Source of the DNA: OFTM10 sp964196195
Lineage (GTDB): Bacteria; Actinomycetota; Acidimicrobiia; Acidimicrobiales; Aldehydirespiratoraceae
NCBI GenBank assembly: GCA_964196195.1
Contig: CAXMSE010000082.1
Coordinates: 1 to 18,240 of the forward strand
Direction: 5' to 3'
DNA: 18,240 bases
Shown: piece after piece, positions 6,405-14,079 of the stretch
Layout: the number at the start of each line of letters is the position of its first letter
Position numbering within the stretch: position 1 is the stretch's first letter
Made by a program: the position numbers and the translations under genes
Notes under the pieces: model-generated
The model's input: the letters and a program-made list of their open reading frames with translations, nothing else
What the model was told of the DNA's origin: nothing
The model's database searches: none

Positions 6405-8225
6405 CTACCAGGTATCGATCATCGGGCGCGCCGGTCGGTCGCCCGGAGGCACCGATCGAAACAGGTTGACGAGTCTGGCGCGGGTGTCGGCAGGATCGAT
6501 CACATCATCCACCTCGTTGTGGGCCGCGGCGTTGAGCGCCTTCGACCTCGCGTACTGGCGGGCAACGAGCTTCTCGTAGGTCTCCTGGCGTTCATCGAGG
6601 TCGGTGATCGCCTCCAGTTGGCGGCGCGCCCCGAGCGTGACCGCACCTTCGATCCCCATCCCGCTTATCTCACCGCTTGGCCAGGCGACGGTGAGGAGGG
6701 TCGAGTGGAAGGACCCGCCGGACATGGCCATTGCTCCGAGGCCGACGGCCTTGCGCAACAAGACGGTGGCGGTGGGCACGGTGAGGCTGGCACCGGCGAC
6801 GAACATCCGACCGAAGTGGCGGACTTGGGCGGTCTTCTCGGCCTCGGGGCCGACCATGAATCCTGGGGTGTCGCAGAGAACGATCAGAGGGAGGCCATGC
6901 CCGTCGCACAGCTGCATGAAGCGGGCCGCCTTGTCGGCACTGTCGGAGTCGATGGCGCCGCCGAGATGGGCGGGGTCGTTGGCGAGAATCCCGACCGGGC
7001 GCCCTTCGAGCCGGCCGAGCGCGGTGACCACGCTGTTGCCGAACGTGGGACGAAGCTCGAGGGGGGAGTCGATGTCGCACAGGAGCTCGATCGCCCTTCG
7101 AACCTCGTAGATCCGCTTTCGGTTCTCGGGCACCACATCGCGCATTGGTTCCTGATCGTGGGCTTGCCATTCGCTCACTGCGCCCTGGAAGAACCCGAGG
7201 TAGTGCTTGGCGTAGGCAACCGCCTCGGCTTCGTCATCGGCCAGTATGTCGATGACGCCGTTGGCGCTCTGCACATCGACCGGCCCGATCTCCTCGGGCG
7301 TGTACACGCCGAGTCCGCCGCCCTCGATCATGGCCGGACCCGCCATACCCAGATTGGCGTCGGGAGTGGCGATGATCACATCACACACAGCGGCGAGAGC
7401 AGCATTGCCGGCGAAGCAACGCCCTGAGACGATGGCGATCGACGCGGCGCTGCCGCTGAGGCGGGCCATCCAGGCGAACGACATGATCTCGAGTCCTGCG
7501 AGAGACATCTGGTCGGTGTCGCCGGGACGCCCTCCACCTCCCTCGGCGAAAAGGATCACGGGGATACCGAGTCGGTCGACCACCTCGAGTAGGCGATCCT
7601 TCTTCTGATGGCCGCGAAAGCCCTGGGTGCCGGCGAGGACGGTGTAGTCGTAGGACATCACGGCGCAGGCGCTCGTGTCGACACCGAACAGATCGCCATT
7701 GACCCTGGCGAGTCCGCCGACGATTCCGTCGCCGGGAGTGTTGGCGATCAGGTCCTCGACGTCGCGGCGAGCAGTTTGGCCGGCATACATGAATCCGCCG
7801 TACTCCTCGAAACTTCCCGGATCGACGAGATCGGCGAGGTTTTCGCGTGCGGTCCGTCGCCCCCGCCCGTGGATCTTCGCCACCGCTTCGGGCCGTGATT
7901 CGTCGAACAGTTGGCGTCGTCGACCGAGGACCTCATCGAGATCGGCTCTATCGACGCCGCGGGCAGCGTCGTCGATCTCGTCGCCGGAGGCGCTCACCAC
8001 GCGGGCTTCGATGACTGCGATCACCTGGCCTGATCGCAGAATATCTCCCGGGGCCGCTTCGATCGAGGCGATCACGCCACTCTCCGGAGCCGCGACGAGA
8101 TGCTCCATCTTCATCATTTCGACTATGGCGACGATCGCTCCCTCACCGACCTCGTCGCCGACCGCGACCTTCACGAGCACAACCGTGCAGTCGGTGGGCG
8201 CAGTGGCAACAACTGCGGAGCTCAC
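6405..8225 (-). CDS. Biotinyl domain fused to acyl-CoA carboxyltransferase
   Basis: The 606-residue protein starts with a biotinyl domain (about residues 4-76) carrying EMMKMEH, with biotinylated Lys39, and continues after a short linker into a full carboxyltransferase of the PccB/AccD5 type (about 95-606). Carboxyltransferase landmarks are GRGRRTARENLADLVDPGSF (120-139), AEGGGGRPGD (228-237), GRCFAGNAA (268-276), LCDTPGFMVGPEAE (450-463) and the C-terminal MSGGSFHSTL region (501-510). It should move carboxyl from biotin to an acyl-CoA such as acetyl-, propionyl- or methylcrotonyl-CoA. No biotin carboxylase is encoded here, so a partner must lie elsewhere. In actinobacteria biotin is normally carried on the biotin carboxylase subunit; here it is on the transferase. 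The frame stays open far upstream, but codons before GTG 8225 are low-complexity and antisense to the divergent gene, so this GTG, four residues before the domain, is the likely start. No Shine-Dalgarno or TANNNT box fits it. Confidence 0.88.
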   Translation of the reverse strand: MSSAVVATAPTDCTVVLVKVAVGDEVGEGAIVAIVEMMKMEHLVAAPESGVIASIEAAPGDILRSGQVIAVIEARVVSASGDEIDDAARGVDRADLDEVLGRRRQLFDESRPEAVAKIHGRGRRTARENLADLVDPGSFEEYGGFMYAGQTARRDVEDLIANTPGDGIVGGLARVNGDLFGVDTSACAVMSYDYTVLAGTQGFRGHQKKDRLLEVVDRLGIPVILFAEGGGGRPGDTDQMSLAGLEIMSFAWMARLSGSAASIAIVSGRCFAGNAALAAVCDVIIATPDANLGMAGPAMIEGGGLGVYTPEEIGPVDVQSANGVIDILADDEAEAVAYAKHYLGFFQGAVSEWQAHDQEPMRDVVPENRKRIYEVRRAIELLCDIDSPLELRPTFGNSVVTALGRLEGRPVGILANDPAHLGGAIDSDSADKAARFMQLCDGHGLPLIVLCDTPGFMVGPEAEKTAQVRHFGRMFVAGASLTVPTATVLLRKAVGLGAMAMSGGSFHSTLLTVAWPSGEISGMGIEGAVTLGARRQLEAITDLDERQETYEKLVARQYARSKALNAAAHNEVDDVIDPADTRARLVNLFRSVPPGDRPARPMIDTW

Positions 8226-8337
8226 AGGTCGTGTCGGTCTGTTGGCATCAACGCAGTCTCGCGGATGGGGAGGGATCGATTCCAACCGGCATCCCCGTGG
8301 TGCCTCAATTCGGCGGCTTTGGGGTCGATCGGATTGG
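8226..8337. other. Divergent intergenic region between carboxyltransferase and cellulose-synthase-like genes
   Basis: These 112 bases must hold the promoters of two divergent genes. I see no TANNNT box at leaderless spacing and no strong Shine-Dalgarno site for either start at 8225 or 8338. If the plus-strand gene instead starts at GTG 8386, a GAGGGA site 9 nt upstream of it would serve and the region is 160 bases long. Confidence 0.4.
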
Positions 8338-10107
8338 GTGGACCCGTTTGTGCGCCCCGGCCCGGCCCCTGAGGGACTCGTTCGCGTGGTCACCTGGATT
8401 GCCCTGGCGTGGGGCGGCTTGTATCTCTCCTGGAGGGTCGTGGCGACGCTGGGCGGAGTCGCCCCTCTGTCTGCCGCGTTCCTTCTGGCCGCCGAGATCC
8501 TGGGTCTGGTGGTGTTCGCAGCGAGGGCCTGGTCGGCATCGGCCCCGCCGATTGTCGTGGTCGAGGCACCGGATGCGCCGAAGCCCAGCGCGATTGCGGT
8601 CATCGATGCCGGCTCCAGATCGATTGATGAGTTGAGAACCACCCTCGTCTCGACCCGACGAGTCGACGGCCTCGAAGGCGTGATCGTGGTCGATCGCGAT
8701 GGTTCGCGGTGGCTTCGGACGATCGCGGAACGGTTTGGAGCGGTCATCGCCGACCCCGACAAGTCCCTGGTCGATGTGGTGGCCGGCGTGTCGACACCGT
8801 GGGTGTTGCGAATGCGCGCCGGTGATCTACCGATGCCGGATCTACTCACCATGACCGCTCCCGCCTGCTCGGCCCCCGACGTCGGCGTGGTGCAGTTGGG
8901 CATCGAAGAGGCCGACCCCACCTCATACGAACACGATCCGGGCGGGTACTGGTCGCTCGACCCGTTCGATCACCAGGTAGTGAGATCCTCGCTCGCTTCG
9001 CGGGGCTCGATCCCCTGGTACGGCGACGGTCCGGTGATGATCCGCACAGCGGCGATCGGCGCCGTGGGTGACCTCGATGATGATGTCTCCGACCCCGCTC
9101 TGGGGGTGGCGCTCCGCCTTTCCGGGTTCCGTATCGGCTACGTCCCTCTCACCCTGGCCAGAGTCAGGGGTCCTCGGACTCTGGGTGAGAGTCTCCAACG
9201 AAGGTGGGTTCGCCTCGCCCCCCGGGTCGGGGTGGCATTCTCACCGAATGTGCGGCGCCTCGTGCCGACGGAGCGAGTAGCTCACCGCCTGGCTGCCATC
9301 CCGCTTGTCAGCGCCCTGCAACGGATGGCCCTGGTCGCTGCGGCAGTCACCACCATGGGGCTGGCCCAACAGCCCCTGAAGGCCTCGGGGGTCGATCTGC
9401 TGGTCATGGCGGTCCCTGCATACCTCCTTCGATGGAGCGCCCACCTGCTTCTGGGCCGCGGCCGGCTCGCACCCTTCTCGATCCTCCGTAGCGATCTCCG
9501 CTCGATCGGCGTCGACATCACCTTGTTGAGTGTGCGCCGCCGCGGGCAGAAGCGCGGGCTGGGCTTGCTGATGGCATTGGCTGCGGCTCTCCACTTCGTG
9601 GTGGTGGTGACGGCGATCGCGGTGTGGCGGGACTGGCCGGATCGGCTCCCCGCCGAAGTGGCGGTGGTGGCCCTGGTGATAAGCAGCGGCTTCCTCGGAG
9701 TGGCCATGGAAGCCCTACTCGATGCCCTGTTGCGTCGCCAACGACGCGCTCACCACCGTGTCCAACTGGGGCTCGTGACTTGCCGGCTCGAGGAGTTCGA
9801 GGGGCACCTTGTGGATCTCTCCACCGGTGGTGCCGGCGTTCTTATCGACTGTGCGATCGACGAGGCACCCGAGCCGGGATCGGTCACCACGATCGCGTTT
9901 CGGATTCCCGACGCAGACGGAGCGTGGCGCAACGTCTCGACCCTCGTACACATCGCCCACCGGGTCGCGGAGAGTGCCGAACAGACGCGGTTGGGCCTCA
10001 CCTTCGATGATCCCACCGATTCCCCGCTCGACCCCGTGGTCGAGTTCTTGACGATCGACCGTCGCCTGGTTGCCCTGGGGCGCCGCGCTTTCGATACCGC
10101 GGCCTGA
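8338..10107 (+). CDS. Cellulose-synthase-like (BcsA-type) membrane protein with degenerate GT2 domain and C-terminal PilZ
   Basis: The layout of the 589 residues matches bacterial cellulose synthase: two N-terminal membrane segments (about 18-34 and 42-62), a cytoplasmic GT2-like region (70-310), four more hydrophobic segments (325-345, 352-372, 408-428, 440-462) and a PilZ domain (467-575). The PilZ part has both cyclic di-GMP motifs, R470-AHH-R474 and D493-LSTGG. The GT core is eroded: the aspartates of the UDP-sugar and metal sites are replaced (MRAGDLPMP at 159-167 where DADH-P is expected), TED reads VSD (250-252), and QxxRW is one residue short (LQRRW, 286-290). It may be a cyclic di-GMP receptor or polysaccharide-export partner rather than an active synthase. 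GTG 8338 is a provisional start; GTG 8386 has a better Shine-Dalgarno site (GAGGGA). It ends 2 bases from the convergent gene. No BcsB-like partner is adjacent. Confidence 0.78.
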   Translation: MDPFVRPGPAPEGLVRVVTWIALAWGGLYLSWRVVATLGGVAPLSAAFLLAAEILGLVVFAARAWSASAPPIVVVEAPDAPKPSAIAVIDAGSRSIDELRTTLVSTRRVDGLEGVIVVDRDGSRWLRTIAERFGAVIADPDKSLVDVVAGVSTPWVLRMRAGDLPMPDLLTMTAPACSAPDVGVVQLGIEEADPTSYEHDPGGYWSLDPFDHQVVRSSLASRGSIPWYGDGPVMIRTAAIGAVGDLDDDVSDPALGVALRLSGFRIGYVPLTLARVRGPRTLGESLQRRWVRLAPRVGVAFSPNVRRLVPTERVAHRLAAIPLVSALQRMALVAAAVTTMGLAQQPLKASGVDLLVMAVPAYLLRWSAHLLLGRGRLAPFSILRSDLRSIGVDITLLSVRRRGQKRGLGLLMALAAALHFVVVVTAIAVWRDWPDRLPAEVAVVALVISSGFLGVAMEALLDALLRRQRRAHHRVQLGLVTCRLEEFEGHLVDLSTGGAGVLIDCAIDEAPEPGSVTTIAFRIPDADGAWRNVSTLVHIAHRVAESAEQTRLGLTFDDPTDSPLDPVVEFLTIDRRLVALGRRAFDTAA

Positions 10108-10109
10108 TC

Positions 10110-11012
10110 TCAGCCGAAGGCACGACGGGCTGCGACGATCGCAGAGCTCAACACCCCACAGATGGCTTTGCCGGTGGCCAGGTCGAGCCAGGGTGTGCCC
10201 GACCTCCCGGGAAGACCGGCCAGACGTTCGAGTTGGGCCACGAAACCCAGATCGACGAGGGGATGACCCTGCCCCACGGCCATCGGGACACCATTGAGTT
10301 CCAACTCAGGTTCAGGGAAGAACGACACGAGGGCCACTCCTTCGTCGCTGGCCACCTCGAGCTCAGCTCGAGCTGATCCGGGGGCCCATCTCGACTCCAG
10401 CCGCGCCGCGCGACCACTGGGTAGGGCCAGGGTGATTGTGGCGGACTCCTCGACCCCGGCCACGGGGCCTTCGGTGATCCGGGCTGCGGCTGAGTCGATG
10501 GCCTCGCCGGTGGCGGCGAACAGGATGGGGGCGAGGCGTGCGCCCGGATCGAGTCCGGCGCCGCCGAAGGCGTGGCTGCCGTGGCTGCCCCATGTCGGAG
10601 CAGGCTGAGTGGAACGCATCACGAGGTGATGAGGCGAGGCCATATCGCCAATGATGCGCATGGCGCGCCGAACGGCGGGGGCGTGTAGGAGGTTGGCACC
10701 GATCATCGCCGGACAACCGGGGTCGGGGAGGTCCGCTGGAACGGGTGCCTCGACCAGCACTGCTCTCACCCTCCCTGCCAGGGCATCAACCACCTCGGGC
10801 GCGGATGCCGGAGGAACGGCCACCACCACTGCGTCGCAGCGATCCAGGAGGGCATCGAAGGAGAGATCGGGGACCTCTGCAGCCGCGGCGAGTTCGGCCG
10901 CGGAGCTCGACCCCCCGCCGACCCCGACCAGTTCGACCCGATCACACAACAAGGCCGCTTGGGCGTGGAGTGCCGCGCCGTGTCCTCCACCGATGATGCC
11001 GATCCGGGTCAT
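10110..11012 (-). CDS. Gfo/Idh/MocA-like NAD(P)-binding protein lacking the EKP lysine
   Basis: The 300-residue protein begins with a Rossmann nucleotide-binding motif, GIIGGGHGAALHA (residues 5-17), followed by CDAVVVAVPPASAPEVVDAL (59-78), the pattern of Gfo/Idh/MocA oxidoreductases. In active members the next strand ends in EKP, whose lysine is catalytic; here it reads VLVEAPVP with Ala89. The C-terminal half is predicted alpha/beta but lacks the strict GGxxxDxxxH motif; GSHGSHAFGGAGLDPGARL (about 142-160) lies where it would be expected, with D155 and no following His. The cofactor domain therefore looks intact but sugar dehydrogenase chemistry is doubtful. ATG 11012 is fixed by the Rossmann motif at the extreme N-terminus; a weak CACGAT lies 6 nt upstream. 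It is divergent from the PBP gene across 73 bases and convergent with the PilZ membrane protein. Confidence 0.78.
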   Translation of the reverse strand: MTRIGIIGGGHGAALHAQAALLCDRVELVGVGGGSSSAAELAAAAEVPDLSFDALLDRCDAVVVAVPPASAPEVVDALAGRVRAVLVEAPVPADLPDPGCPAMIGANLLHAPAVRRAMRIIGDMASPHHLVMRSTQPAPTWGSHGSHAFGGAGLDPGARLAPILFAATGEAIDSAAARITEGPVAGVEESATITLALPSGRAARLESRWAPGSARAELEVASDEGVALVSFFPEPELELNGVPMAVGQGHPLVDLGFVAQLERLAGLPGRSGTPWLDLATGKAICGVLSSAIVAARRAFG

Positions 11013-11072
11013 CTGAGCATCGTGTCACGCAGTCGGCATCACTGCCGCGGCGGCCTCGGCTATCCGGCCCGG

Positions 11073-11078
11073 TAGCTT
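11073..11078 (+). promoter_or_regulatory. -10 box TAGCTT for the PBP gene cluster (leaderless arrangement)
   Basis: TAGCTT, GCATAGC (7 nt) and GTG 11086. This excludes the in-frame TTG at 11077, which overlaps the box itself. The transcript probably begins at the PBP start codon and continues through the next three genes. Confidence 0.6.
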
Positions 11079-11085
11079 GCATAGC

Positions 11086-13371
11086 GTGCGTGGCATCGTC
11101 GGACTGTTACGACTGGCGGCCATTGTCGTCGGTGGCGGCGTGGCCGTGGCGTTCTCCCTCGCGGCACTCGCGCCCCAGGTGGCCGACGTGTTCTCGGCCA
11201 ACGAGTCGACCACCGCGGAGATCAATCTCGACGAGTTGGCACTCAGGTCGATCGTCTATGACTCGAACGGCGCCGAGTTCGACGTGCTCTTCGACGTCGA
11301 GAACCGTTCCCTCGTGACCCTCGACCACATAAATTTTCGCATGATAGCCGCGGTGCTGGCGGTCGAAGACGAGGGATTCTGGGATCACAACGGGGTCGAC
11401 GCGAAGGCCATAGGCCGTGCGTTCGTTGAAAACGTCAATGCCGGCGGTGTGGAGCAGGGCGGCTCCACCATCACCCAGCAGCTCGTCAAGAACGGGGTGA
11501 TCGGTAACGCGATCGACATCGACCGCAAGATCCCCGAGGCCGCGCTCGCAATCAGGCTCGAACGCCAACTCACCAAGGAGGAGATCCTCGAGGCTTATCT
11601 CAACACCGTCTACTTCGGTGGTGGGGCATATGGGGTGCGGGCTGCGGCCGAGATCTATTTCGGAATCGGGCCCCACCAGCTGGATTGGGCCCAGTCGGCC
11701 CTTCTGGCCGGCTTGATCGCGAATCCGTCGGGCTTCGACCCCACCCGCTTCCCCGAGAGGGCGGGGGACCGGCGCGAAATCGCCTTGCGACGCTTGCTCG
11801 ACACCGGAGCGATTTCCGAGTTCCAGTACGAGGCCGCCGGGGACGACCCCTTGCCCACCACCCGCAATGTGGCCGCCGAGTGGCAACCCACCAACTACTT
11901 CATAGAAGAGGTCCGGCGCCGCCTCCTCGACGATCCCCGGCTGGGGGCCACCCACGCCGAGCGGGCCGAAGCCCTGTTCGGTGGTGGCCTGAGGGTATTC
12001 ACCACCTACGACCCGGAGGCCCAGCGACAGGCGGAGGCTGCGGTTGCCGCCTTCCTGCCCGCTGACGAACGCAACTTCACGGTGTCGTTGGCGAGTGTCG
12101 AGCCCGGTACCGGCCTGGTGCGGGCCCTGATCGGTGGGCCGGGCTTCGAGAACTTCGAGTTCAACATCGCCACCCAGAAGGGGCGCCCGACCGGGTCGTC
12201 GTTCAAACCGTTCGTGCTCGCGGCCGCGATGGAGAAGGGATTCGTGCCGGCCGACCAACTCAACGGGATCGGCACTTGCGAATTCTCGAATCCGGGTGGG
12301 TTCCCCGACCCCTACCGGGCCAACAACTTCAGCGGTCCGGGCGGGTCGGTCGCATCGATCCGGTCCCAGACTCTGAGATCGTCGAACTGCGCATATTTGC
12401 GCCTCGGTCAGATCGTCGGCTTATCGAACGTGGCCGACACGGCGGGGGCTCTCGGGATCCAGGCCGACCTGTCGGACCTTCCCATCTCGATGCCGTTGGG
12501 GCCCAAGGACGTCACCCCGCTCGACATGGCATCGGCCTACTCCTCGTTCGCCAACGACGGCATCCAGGTCGACCCGATCTTCATCGAGCGGGTCGAAGAT
12601 CGCGAGGGCAACATCATCCTGGAGAATAAGCCCGACGGAGAGCGAGCGATCTCCGTACAGTCGGCTCGCCTCGTCACCCAGGTGCTCGAAGCAAACGTGA
12701 GGGGTGGCACCGGCACTCGGGCCCGACTCGAGGAACAGCCGGCCGCCGGCAAGACCGGCACCGCACAGGAGTTCACCGATGCCTGGTTCGTGGGATACAC
12801 CCCGCATCTTTCCACCGCGATCTGGATCGGCAATCCCGATGCGCAGATCGAGATGCGCGGAGTTGATCGTGGCCCGCTGGGCATCGGAAACGTATTCGGC
12901 GGTTCGATCCCCGCCCTCATCTGGGGCCAGTTCAACACCGAATATCACGAGGGGTTGGTGGTGATCGAGTTCGAGCCGCCGGAACCCACGCGAGGCGGGA
13001 TCCGGATTCGCACCGACCAGGAGGAGGACGACTACAACGAGTTGCTCAAGAGCCTGTGTGGCGACGAAGACGCCGAACGAGACACCGATCAGGACGGCAT
13101 CACCGACGCCTGCGAGGCGCCCGACTTCGAGTTCGACAAGGGCATCGGTAAGTGCCCGATCCTGTTGATTCCAGTGGACGGCGATGGCGATGGCAAGGTC
13201 GACGGATGTGAGGTGCCGACCACCACCACGACCACCACAACAACCACCACAACAACCACCACAACAACCACGACAACGACAACGACGCTTCCAGGTAGTA
13301 CAACCAGCACCACGCAAGCACCACCGGCCGCTACCACGACCACTACCACGACGAGTACAACAGAACCATGA
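11086..13371 (+). CDS. Class A penicillin-binding protein (transglycosylase/transpeptidase) with Asp-rich and poly-Thr tail
   Basis: This 761-residue bifunctional peptidoglycan synthase has an N-terminal membrane anchor (residues 5-29), a GT51 glycosyltransferase domain with catalytic Glu94 in AVEDEGFWDHNGVD (92-105) and GGSTITQQLVKN (125-136), and a transpeptidase domain with Ser371 in SSFK (371-374), SSN (432-434) and KTG (556-558). It polymerises and cross-links glycan strands outside the membrane. After about residue 645 comes an unusual tail: two Asp-rich segments, DTDQDGITDACE and DGDGDGKVDGCE, like thrombospondin type 3 calcium-binding repeats with paired cysteines, then 23 consecutive threonines (712-734) and a second Thr-rich stretch. 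GTG 11086 is chosen from the TAGCTT box. Its stop codon overlaps the next gene's start by 4 bases (ATGA), suggesting translational coupling. Confidence 0.95.
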   Translation: MRGIVGLLRLAAIVVGGGVAVAFSLAALAPQVADVFSANESTTAEINLDELALRSIVYDSNGAEFDVLFDVENRSLVTLDHINFRMIAAVLAVEDEGFWDHNGVDAKAIGRAFVENVNAGGVEQGGSTITQQLVKNGVIGNAIDIDRKIPEAALAIRLERQLTKEEILEAYLNTVYFGGGAYGVRAAAEIYFGIGPHQLDWAQSALLAGLIANPSGFDPTRFPERAGDRREIALRRLLDTGAISEFQYEAAGDDPLPTTRNVAAEWQPTNYFIEEVRRRLLDDPRLGATHAERAEALFGGGLRVFTTYDPEAQRQAEAAVAAFLPADERNFTVSLASVEPGTGLVRALIGGPGFENFEFNIATQKGRPTGSSFKPFVLAAAMEKGFVPADQLNGIGTCEFSNPGGFPDPYRANNFSGPGGSVASIRSQTLRSSNCAYLRLGQIVGLSNVADTAGALGIQADLSDLPISMPLGPKDVTPLDMASAYSSFANDGIQVDPIFIERVEDREGNIILENKPDGERAISVQSARLVTQVLEANVRGGTGTRARLEEQPAAGKTGTAQEFTDAWFVGYTPHLSTAIWIGNPDAQIEMRGVDRGPLGIGNVFGGSIPALIWGQFNTEYHEGLVVIEFEPPEPTRGGIRIRTDQEEDDYNELLKSLCGDEDAERDTDQDGITDACEAPDFEFDKGIGKCPILLIPVDGDGDGKVDGCEVPTTTTTTTTTTTTTTTTTTTTTTTLPGSTTSTTQAPPAATTTTTTTSTTEP
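13219..13287 (+). repeat. ACN triplet run encoding 23 threonines, with three tandem 12-bp units
   Basis: Twenty-three consecutive ACC/ACA/ACG codons at the 3' end of the PBP gene. Bases 13231-13266 are three exact copies of the 12-mer ACCACCACAACA, so length variation by slippage is possible. A shorter Thr-rich run follows at about 13300-13365. The antisense frame would read poly-Val and is not a gene. Confidence 0.95.
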
Positions 13372-14078
13372 GCGACGAAGCCCTGCTCGAGATCCAACGA
13401 TGCGATGTAGAGACGGATCGACTCAAACACCGACGGCTCAACATGGAGCAGCGCGGAGCACTCGAAGCCGCGCTGGGGGAGAGGGCCAAGCAACAAGTCG
13501 AGATCGATGCCGTCGCTGCAGCGCGTGTGGAGGTGGCCAATCGCCAGCGCCGCTTCGAGGACGAGGCACAGATTGTTTCCGACAAGGCTGATGCCGACGA
13601 CTCACGCCTGTACAGCGGCGAAGTCCAGGGGGTGAAGGATCTGGAGGCCCTCCAACACGAGATCGAGGGGCTGAGGAAGCGCCAGGGAGGTTTCGAGGAC
13701 CAGGCCTTGGAAGCGATGGAGGAGGCCGAGGAGCTTGCGGGCAGGGTCGCGGCACTGGAACTCGCCCGCCTCGACGTCGACACCAGAATCAGCAAACTTG
13801 AGATGGAGATCACCACGGCCGAGGCTGAGATCGATGTGGAGATCGATTTGATGTCGACAAACCGGGCCGCGGCGGTCGAGTCGGTGGATCCTGCCCTGGT
13901 CGAACGTTATGAACGGATACACCCGGGGATGGGCGCAGCCACTGTGGTGCGCTTCGACGGGTCGAACTGCTCGGGCTGTCCGTCGGTCATGCCCGCGGTC
14001 GAGGTCGACAGGGTGAAACACGAACCATCGGGGTCGTTACTCGAATGCAGCGAGTGCGGCCGGATGGTGCTGCGCTGA
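13368..14078 (+). CDS. CT398/DUF164-type coiled-coil zinc-ribbon protein
   Basis: The 236-residue protein is mostly a long charged helical hairpin (about residues 3-180), ending in a four-cysteine zinc ribbon: CSGC (201-204) and CSEC (227-230). The motif LYSGEVQGVKDLEALQHEIE (81-100) at the hairpin is typical of the CT398-like family, described as a structural protein of unclear role and commonly next to a NIF3-like gene in actinobacteria; no NIF3 gene is visible here. It may act as a scaffold or nucleic-acid tether. It starts inside the PBP stop (ATGA overlap) and is followed after 1 base by a membrane protein, so the three are probably co-translated. Confidence 0.88.
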   Translation: MSDEALLEIQRCDVETDRLKHRRLNMEQRGALEAALGERAKQQVEIDAVAAARVEVANRQRRFEDEAQIVSDKADADDSRLYSGEVQGVKDLEALQHEIEGLRKRQGGFEDQALEAMEEAEELAGRVAALELARLDVDTRISKLEMEITTAEAEIDVEIDLMSTNRAAAVESVDPALVERYERIHPGMGAATVVRFDGSNCSGCPSVMPAVEVDRVKHEPSGSLLECSECGRMVLR

Positions 14079-14079
14079 C

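Noticed and set aside
8226..8921. Upstream extension of the carboxyltransferase reading frame by over 230 residues
   Set aside because: The extra residues are Ser/Arg/Thr-rich low-complexity sequence antisense to the cellulose-synthase-like gene; the biotinyl domain starts right after GTG 8225.
11107..12258. Minus-strand open frame of 383 codons
   Set aside because: Antisense to the PBP transglycosylase domain, which has unambiguous catalytic motifs.
13219..13287. CRISPR-like or minisatellite array
   Set aside because: The repeats are in-frame threonine codons inside the PBP gene without spacers.
13089..13496. Minus-strand frame with a poly-Val stretch
   Set aside because: It is the complement of the poly-Thr codons of the PBP and has no plausible protein features.
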